Positions 57,653 to 64,000 of a DNA stretch of 64,000 nt are shown piece by piece. The notes beneath the pieces were generated by a model. The model saw only the letters and a program-made list of their open reading frames with translations. It was not told where the DNA came from and searched no databases. The DNA is taken from NCBI GenBank assembly GCA_029204225.1, contig CM055102.1, positions 1,758,854-1,822,853 on the forward strand, given 5' to 3'. Source of the DNA: Diphasiastrum complanatum (lineage: Eukaryota > Streptophyta > Lycopodiopsida > Lycopodiales > Lycopodiaceae). Every line of letters starts with the position of its first letter. Position 1 is the stretch's first letter. The position numbers and the translations under genes are program-made.

Positions 57653-57950
57653 GTGTAGGGTCAAAGATCTCGCGTAGTATAGCCCTCCCGCTTGTCAACA
57701 AGGGTTAGATCACTGGATAGGTACCTAACTATACATAGATGCTACTTTTAGTTAGTTTCCTACTTTCTCCCTTAACTCTACTCACCACTAACACTACTCT
57801 CCTTTAACTCTACTCCTGTACACTAACATTCATCATAATTTGGGTGAAGGGAAGGGATTGAAAAGAAGAGGTTTAGAAGAGAAGAGAGAAAGAGAGAGAG
57901 AGATAGAGAGTGAGGGTGGAGGTTAGTTCAAATGCTCCTTATGCTTGCCG
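57653..57950 (-). repeat. Gypsy-2-type LTR fragment, minus orientation
   Basis: Matches 36603-36870 (from 'agatctc' and 'tagtatagccct' to 'ctccttatgcttgc'), including the GA-rich tract. It is cut at 57950, where ORF3 copy 4 begins on the opposite strand. Confidence 0.8.
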
Positions 57951-60929
57951 CTCTTCCATTCTGAGATTAACATGGGCCTCGCCCTTCACGCTTACGCCAC
58001 CTGGGACGAGGACAAGGCTCGTTTCCACTTTCTGTACCAAGGTACCATGTACAAGGACAAGATTAACACTGAGTCAATGATCACCGTTGGCATTATGTCT
58101 GGTGATCGTCAACCCATCTCCCATCGCCATGCCAAAGCTTTGATCAAACCATTCGTCACCCAAACCACACCAAAAATCCCCATCCAAACTAACAATGGTT
58201 ACCTGATAGAAGCTATCACGGAACCCATCATTCAGACAGCTGCACATCTGTTGAATAACTTTATGGTTATTTCAACATTTCGCAAGGACAGAATCTAGTC
58301 TACGCTGCTGAGTCAGATAGTGGAATCCTTTCTGGAGTTCCCTAACTCCTCCATTGTGCCATACGACTGGCCTATATAGCTTCCTTATTCGAGAACTAAC
58401 AAACTCCATCAAACCCAACAACCGTGAGCGAATCGCAACAGGCCCCCTGTTGTGTAACTTTGTCTGCGCACTTCTCCAAGCAAAAGTGCACGATTTCCAA
58501 TGCTCATCTCTCCTGTCTACCCTTGTGCCACATACTAACCTTTACCCACCATCTCAAGCATCTACCTCCTCCCAACCTACAGTCATTAACACAACGACCA
58601 ACAAATGAATGCGTGGCGCTGCCTCTACATCCACATCTCCACCTGTTACCCGATGACGTGTCTCCACTGCAGCACTAACTACTCCATCAACCACCACCAC
58701 TTCTTTTGTGCAACCCCCAACTCCAATTTTTGTTGTCACTACCTCTCTTCCTATTCCATCCACATTTGTTTCTGTCTCCATCCCCGTTTCTTCTGTTGAT
58801 ACCACTCCTACTTCTCTTCCAGTGTCCGCTGCTCCATCCATTACCATTGCATCCTCCATTACTCCTGCCACCACTATTGCTTCTCTGACATTCAACCCTT
58901 CTGATTTGCAACTGTCCCCCGACACTCTGGCATGGATGTAAGTTATCAAATTTTCACCCCCACGCTTGACACTTTCTGCTCCATCCTCACCTTCTTCCAT
59001 ACTCCACACTATCCTTCAGTTCCCCACTGTTCCTCCCATCCTCTCGTTCGGACAAACCGTCCTCACCCCTGTTTCCACAGTTGTTTCTCACACCCCACCC
59101 GCTTCGTCAAATGTTGCCGAGGGCAGCCAACAGCTGCCTGATGACGCATTTGTACAAACAAATTTTGTAGCATCACCAGATCGGGCTGACCCTACCGGCC
59201 CAGATGGCATCAAGACAAATGAAAACCTGATCGAAGACAATGACGACGGAATTCCACAAGTCGTCAGGGCCGATACAATACAAGCCCCTGCCAGTGCCAA
59301 TGTACCAGCTGCTTCCACGGATCTAACGTCGGCGTACCAAACCCTAGGAAAATACAACTTGATGCGGTAGCAGCCAAAGCTATTCTTGAAAGTAGGGTAC
59401 TACAGTTGGCAACAAGTAATACACAGCTGCGAGCAGACCTCACCAAGCTGCAACAAGAGCTGATTCTGGCTCAGCAACACAAAGAAGCAGGGCACCAGGA
59501 GATTGCCAAGCTGCAGCAAAAGGAGTAGGGCCTAAACAAATATATTCAAAGCCTCTCTAAAGCGCAGACTGCCTCCACAAATGTGCGAGAGCTTCAAGCT
59601 GAAGCTTCCCAACGGCTTGCCCCCATCCAGGCGCAACTTGCACTTTTGGAAGCAGAGAACACACGCTTGGGGACGGAGGTTAAAGCCTTACAAGATTAGA
59701 CACGAGCCAACTTTCCCAATTAGAGATGAATCTTCTATGATGTCAGGTGTAGATTTATAGCCAAACCCTCAACAGTTACCAGGCGGAGTTCAATAAGTAT
59801 CAGACAAGTGCAACGCAAGAGCTTGCCCAGGCCAAGCAAGCCCTCAAGGCATGCCATAAATACATGGAAACGAAGGCCCAACCCACCCCCATGGTAATTC
59901 CACCGCCACCTAATTTTGACGCTGCACAGGCTAGTACCAGCCAAGATCAGAGCCAGCAGGCAGTAGGGGGATTTCAACTAGATCAAGGGCCCAAAGGCCA
60001 AGACCAAAGGCAGACAGATGCGGCCATTGAGATGCGAGACCAGAACCAAGGCACAACCACCAGCCAGGGCCAAGCAACATCATCCAGAGGGTCATGAACG
60101 ATATCTGCCAACCGGGCCTTCTGAAGATCGAAATCCGTGGAGGAGAACATCAATGAATTTTTATCCAAATATCTCCACGAGTCATCAAGAGGCGGCTGGC
60201 AGCTATCATTCTCAGCTCAGACCATCAAGGGAAAAGAACTGCAAGCCTAACCCGCCCTCCGACCACAACTGGAGTGGCGACAACAGTTATTTGAGAGAGC
60301 CCCTGCGGCCATCAGGGCTTACGTGACGAGTTCGCAACAGTTACGGGTGAACGCGCATTTCCTGTCATGTCCAAGAAGATCCAAATGGGCAGAATGCGGC
60401 ACTCCTCTGGACCGGATCACACTCAACAATTTCAACTGACCAATCATCAAATCCGAATATGGGTGGACAACGGATGTAGATGCTAGAAGGGCTCTCTCCG
60501 CATTCGCCAGTCACTACATCGATTGTCCCGATCCCACAGTCCGCGTGGCAGCCACTTACGCCCGGGACTTAGAATATTTAATGGGCATTGAAACAAAATG
60601 GAATGATTTCATTCCCTCCATATTTTTTGATCCAAATAAGGTGCTTGCTTTTGACAAAGTCGAAGACCAGCTGCCAGTCACTCGCGTATATTACCGAGTT
60701 GCATTCCTTGGAGATCCCTGGACGAAACGATTCCAAGCATGGGTGGATCAGGAATGGCTGACATGAGTCCACAAGTCCTTCCACACACCAAAGGACTCGA
60801 AGAAACTGGACCATCTCAACTTCATGGAAGACATTACGGGATATCTCATCCACCAGAGGCGGTCCAAGAGAACGCTCTACTAAACCGGCCGAGTGTCGAG
60901 GGACCGACACTACTTCAGGTCGTGGGTCC
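57951..60929 (+). pseudogene. ORF3 copy 4, the longest copy
   Basis: Carries all four parts, broken by stops and frameshifts. N-terminal domain: 'SEINMGLALHAYATWDEDKA', 'AKALIKPFV', 'YLIEAITEPIIQTAAHLLNN', 'ELTNSIKPNNRERIATGPLL'. The Thr/Ser/Pro-rich linker (58.55-59.1 kb) is followed by the acidic 'NENLIEDNDDGIPQV'. Coiled coil: 59.35-59.85 kb ('ATSNTQLRADLTKLQQELIL'), then a Gln-rich segment. C-terminal domain: 'HESSRGGWQLSFS', 'AYVTSSQQLRVNAHF', 'ETKWNDFIPSIFFDPNKVLA', 'VTRVYYRVAFLGDPWTKRF'. The first residues are cut by an LTR fragment. An intact ancestor would be roughly 900 residues. Family and function unknown. Confidence 0.72.
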
Positions 60930-61637
60930 TGTTGGGGGTATTCCCAACAAAGTGTAAATAAATAAAATCCTTCAATAAAATGTGTTGCGAGGGCATGGCA
61001 TCCTGCGTGTATAAGCCCATGGCTCAATGAGCACGCAATTGAAGTTGTAAATAAAATAAACTTGACTTGGGCCTTGTAATTAAAAATAAAACTAGAGGCC
61101 CAATGTCATTTTTAAACTTAGAGATCACTTTTTAGAGTTGGGTCCAAACTGGGACTCACATGAATCTTGTGATTTCTAATGTACTTTTTGTGGACCCTTG
61201 GATCAAGTTGGGTCCAAGATGAATGGCTAGGATCATTGTGAATATTAGCCAGTAAGATTGAGGGGCAAGGGCCTTCCCCATTTTATAAAAAGGCACCATT
61301 TGTACACTATTTCCATGCTTAATGGGAAGGAGGAAACTCAATATTTCTGGAAGAGAAGCATCCTCATTTGCTATTCACTACTTGCTATTGCTCTTGGTTG
61401 TTTTCTATTGCTTTTTATTTCCATGTTTATTGTTTGCCATAGTGAATGTTTTTCCATTAGCAAGCATAAGGAGCATTTGAGCTAACTCCACCCTCACTCT
61501 CTTTCTCTCCTTTCTCTTCTCTTCTCAATCTCTTCTTCTCCATTCCTTCCCTTCAACCAAACTATGATGAATGTTAGTGTAGAGGAGTAGAGTTAAAGAG
61601 GAGTAGTATAGTGGTGAGTAGAGTTAAGGGAAAGCTT
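60930..61637 (+). repeat. Gypsy-2-type LTR, plus orientation, 3'-truncated
   Basis: Begins TGTTGGGGGTATTCCCAACA and matches 37403-36700 in reverse. It has TATAAAA at 61284-61290 and stops at 'gagttaaggg', where Copia gag sequence takes over, so the last 100 bp or so are missing. It is inverted relative to the LTR piece on the other side of ORF3 copy 4. Confidence 0.85.
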
Positions 61638-62368
61638 GAGAGGACTCATCCTCTTCTCCTTTCTCCTTGGAAATAAGATTGTTCTTGCTTGAAGAGGGTT
61701 GATGTTGATTCTTACTTCTTGACTTGTGCTTGTCTTTGGTAAAGAAGGCTTTACCATCAATGTTGAGAGACAGTCTTTCCAATTTCAAGAGGTTATACTC
61801 TTTCTTGATTCTTCAGAAATGAGCACACTTTGGAGTGCTTCCAAACTTGATAGCTCCTCCTTAATGGCATAAATCTGAACAAGGTTGTCATGTTCCTCCT
61901 TTAACCCATTAAATATGACTTGAACAAGTTCATTTTGGTTGATGGAGTCTCCTATGCATGACAATTCTCTATGGAGGTCCTTAACTCTCATTACATAAGC
62001 TAAAGCACTTTCATCACTTCTCTGTACACTTTGAAAAATCTGGTTTCTTAGTGTTAGAAGTCTAGAAGTATTCTTTGCCTCATAGATGGACTTGAGAGTA
62101 TCCCAAGCATCTTTGGCATTAGTACAAGCACCAATTTCTCTTAAGATGTCATTTGAGACATTCATTTTAATATAATGTAGAGCCATCCTAGCTCTCTTTT
62201 TGTACTTTGCAATTTCTTGAGGAATTTGTGGTTCTTCTTCAATACCAAGTACAATATCCATCACATCTTGTAGAATTAAGACAGATCCATCCTAACCTTC
62301 CAAATTATGTAATTGGAGGTTGACAATCTTTCACTTACTTCTAATAGAAAGGCACCCATTGAAGCCAT
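61638..62368 (-). pseudogene. Copia gag fragment (Copia-1/2 relative)
   Basis: From the ATG at 62368 ('MASMGAFLLEVSERLSTSNY'), one frameshift near 62275, then 'ALHYIKMNVSNDILREIGAC', 'AKDAWDTLKSIYEAKNTSRL' and 'DSINQNELVQVIFNGLKEEH'. It stops before the zinc knuckle at the LTR junction (about 61638). Gag is clearly related to Copia-1 and Copia-2 but a distinct family. Confidence 0.88.
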
Positions 62369-62935
62369 AAAGAATGTTGGAAATCAAAAAAGATGGATGA
62401 AAAAAATTGCTTATCTTCTCACTATAGGAACCAATCAAGGGCGAAAAACCAAATCCTATGTGAGACAAAGCAAAAAACTATGAGATAGATCTCACTAGGT
62501 TGACAATCACTCTAAAACAAGATTTGAATCATCAAAAAAAATGAAGTTTGGCAAAAGTTATGGTTCTCTGAATTTTACACGTGTGAAAACTCCAAAAATG
62601 TCAAATTGACTCAAATACAACCTATTTGTATGAAACAATTTGCCTAGAACCTCTAAATTTTGCCTAAATCACATATAGATGAGATTGGACAACTTCTGGA
62701 TGATTCAATAGTCTAATTGTGCCACCTAGTATTTTCATGCATTAAATGTGACATGCAAAGTACAAATGGCAATTCCTATGGTAGCTCGAGTTTCTACTTC
62801 TACCTACCTTGAATATTTTATTCTAAGATGAGTCTTTACTAAGCCAAAAGAGCTCAATTCATCTTTGGCATTTTTAGGACCCCTACTTACAACAATAGAT
62901 AGATTTTTCCAATATCTCAACACTTGCAGGGGTGA
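62369..62935 (-). other. Probable leader/LTR remains of the Copia fragment
   Basis: No ORF. AT-rich. It holds TTTTACACGTGTGAAAA (62573-62589), a one-mismatch version of the G-box palindrome in other Copia LTRs. LTR ends were not identified. Confidence 0.4.
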
Positions 62936-64000
62936 TTCATGACGGAATCAGGAAGATGCAGATGCAAATGGACAAAGTGTGAAGCTTTGGGAGCCAACTC
63001 TAGGTTGGAGAGCTGATGGAGATCACGGGGTGTGATCAGAGGGCAAACACTATGATGGGTGTTTTGCTAGCGGTCTACTGTAGGGGACACTCATGGTGAG
63101 GACTTCATGGTGTGCTCATTTGGGAGTACAAGTTGGCATTACAACAAGAGGCCAGTTTTGGACATTGGCATCGATGGGGAGGCATCTACCATCACAGGCG
63201 TGGATAAGCTACTTATAGCTTTCATGCATTTGGCTATATTTGCAGGAGTCTAGGCTTAGCACAGGTGCTGGAATCTCCATGGTGTAGATTCTTAGGGGGT
63301 GAGATCAGGGATAAGCCTAGAGGGAGTCACTCAGAGCCATATACCTCAATACGATCAGGGAGATTGCAGTCTCGGGATCCCGTGAGCGACGACTCATTGA
63401 TGAGCTTGCATTGGCATGGTGTCAGGTGGCACATAGCTGGGAGAGCGAGCAGATGCTAGGAGCCAAGTAGAGCAGGTGATACTTTTGAGTTCGGCTTGTC
63501 TAGCAAGATGGTGACCAGGATCGGAGACATCAAGTGAGCATAGTATGTGGATGACGAGTCCATTGGGGTGGCACTCAGGGAGATGCTACAGTTGATCAGT
63601 ATGATATGTCATTGTATGGATGATGTTCATCAATTGGTGCATCATGTGATGACCTAGGGATGGGTCATGCCTACTTGGAGGTAGGTGGCATGGATTGTAC
63701 CCAGTGGTGGTACATATTCTGAGGGCATGGAGTGCATTACGGGGTGATGTGGATCCAACATGCCTATGGTTGTGAGCCAGTAGGGATGGAGATGGTTGCT
63801 CAGGGAGTGACAGCTGATACTTTGGTGAGTGATCAGATGAGCTACATGGTTATATACACGATAGTCTCCAGGTTGGCGTCACATGTTATTTCTATCCATC
63901 ATTATTTGGTAAGGAAGATGTAGTTTTTGGATAGATCTAGTTGGAGTCTAGTTGCACTACAGGCGGATAGATTCTTGCGGAGCTATCAACGGGTAATGGA
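62936..64000. other. Unassigned GC-richer sequence
   Basis: Composition changes (more G-rich on the plus strand). Frames are short (the longest 64 codons) and resemble no family I know. It may be a degraded transposon or part of a gene-like region beyond the window edge. Confidence 0.3.

Overview
This window looks like nuclear DNA from a land plant with a large, repeat-dense genome. The evidence is nested Ty1/Copia and Ty3/Gypsy LTR retrotransposons, a tRNA-iMet-type primer-binding site next to each complete Copia 5' LTR, and one plant-specific zinc-finger homeodomain (ZF-HD) gene. A gymnosperm is plausible from the low gene density and mixed old and new elements, but the sequence alone does not prove it. 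No rRNA gene, full tRNA gene, CRISPR array or bacterial feature was seen.

Layout. 1-10.2 kb: an old minus-strand LTR/RNase H relic with a 188-bp GA tract, then a decayed plus-strand Gypsy element (gag, protease, RT, RNase H, truncated integrase) that runs in frame into the 3' part of an extra ORF, then an LTR with TATA and polyA signals. 10.2-18.7 kb: a minus-strand copy of the same extra ORF, split by a young Copia element (Copia-1, 11544-17655, TSD TGCAG). 18.7-26.1 kb: a broken chromovirus carrying a chromodomain. A plus-strand Copia fragment and a 3.2-kb element whose LTRs face each other in inverted orientation sit between it and a second copy of its LTR end. 26.1-37.4 kb: Gypsy fragments, a third copy of the extra ORF, and a nearly full-length but decayed minus-strand Gypsy element with its 5' LTR and a tRNA-Asp-like primer site. 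38.5-44.9 kb: Copia-2, whose two 655-bp LTRs read as identical (TSD TGGGA). 45.8-47.6 kb: the only convincing host gene, a ZF-HD transcription factor. 50.3-57.7 kb: a foldback element and a gag-only element between long direct repeats, one of which carries two short tRNA-derived SINE insertions. 57.65-61.6 kb: a fourth copy of the extra ORF, flanked by LTR pieces in opposite orientation. 61.6-64 kb: a Copia gag fragment, then unassigned sequence.

The most interesting content is the extra ORF, called ORF3 here. It occurs as four decayed copies in or beside Gypsy elements. Where the context survives it lies downstream of integrase on the same strand, in the position of a third ORF. Its layout is a conserved N-terminal domain, a Pro/Ser/Thr-rich linker, a long coiled coil and a conserved C-terminal domain. 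Two copies share a conserved block and a TATA-like box upstream of the start, suggesting an internal promoter. I do not recognise the protein family. A second notable pattern is a perfect G-box palindrome (core TTCACACGTGTGAA) in the LTRs of two unrelated Copia families, with related sites in two further elements.

Almost every element ORF is broken by stops or frameshifts. Copia-1 (two in-frame stops) and Copia-2 (one single-base frameshift) are the closest to intact.
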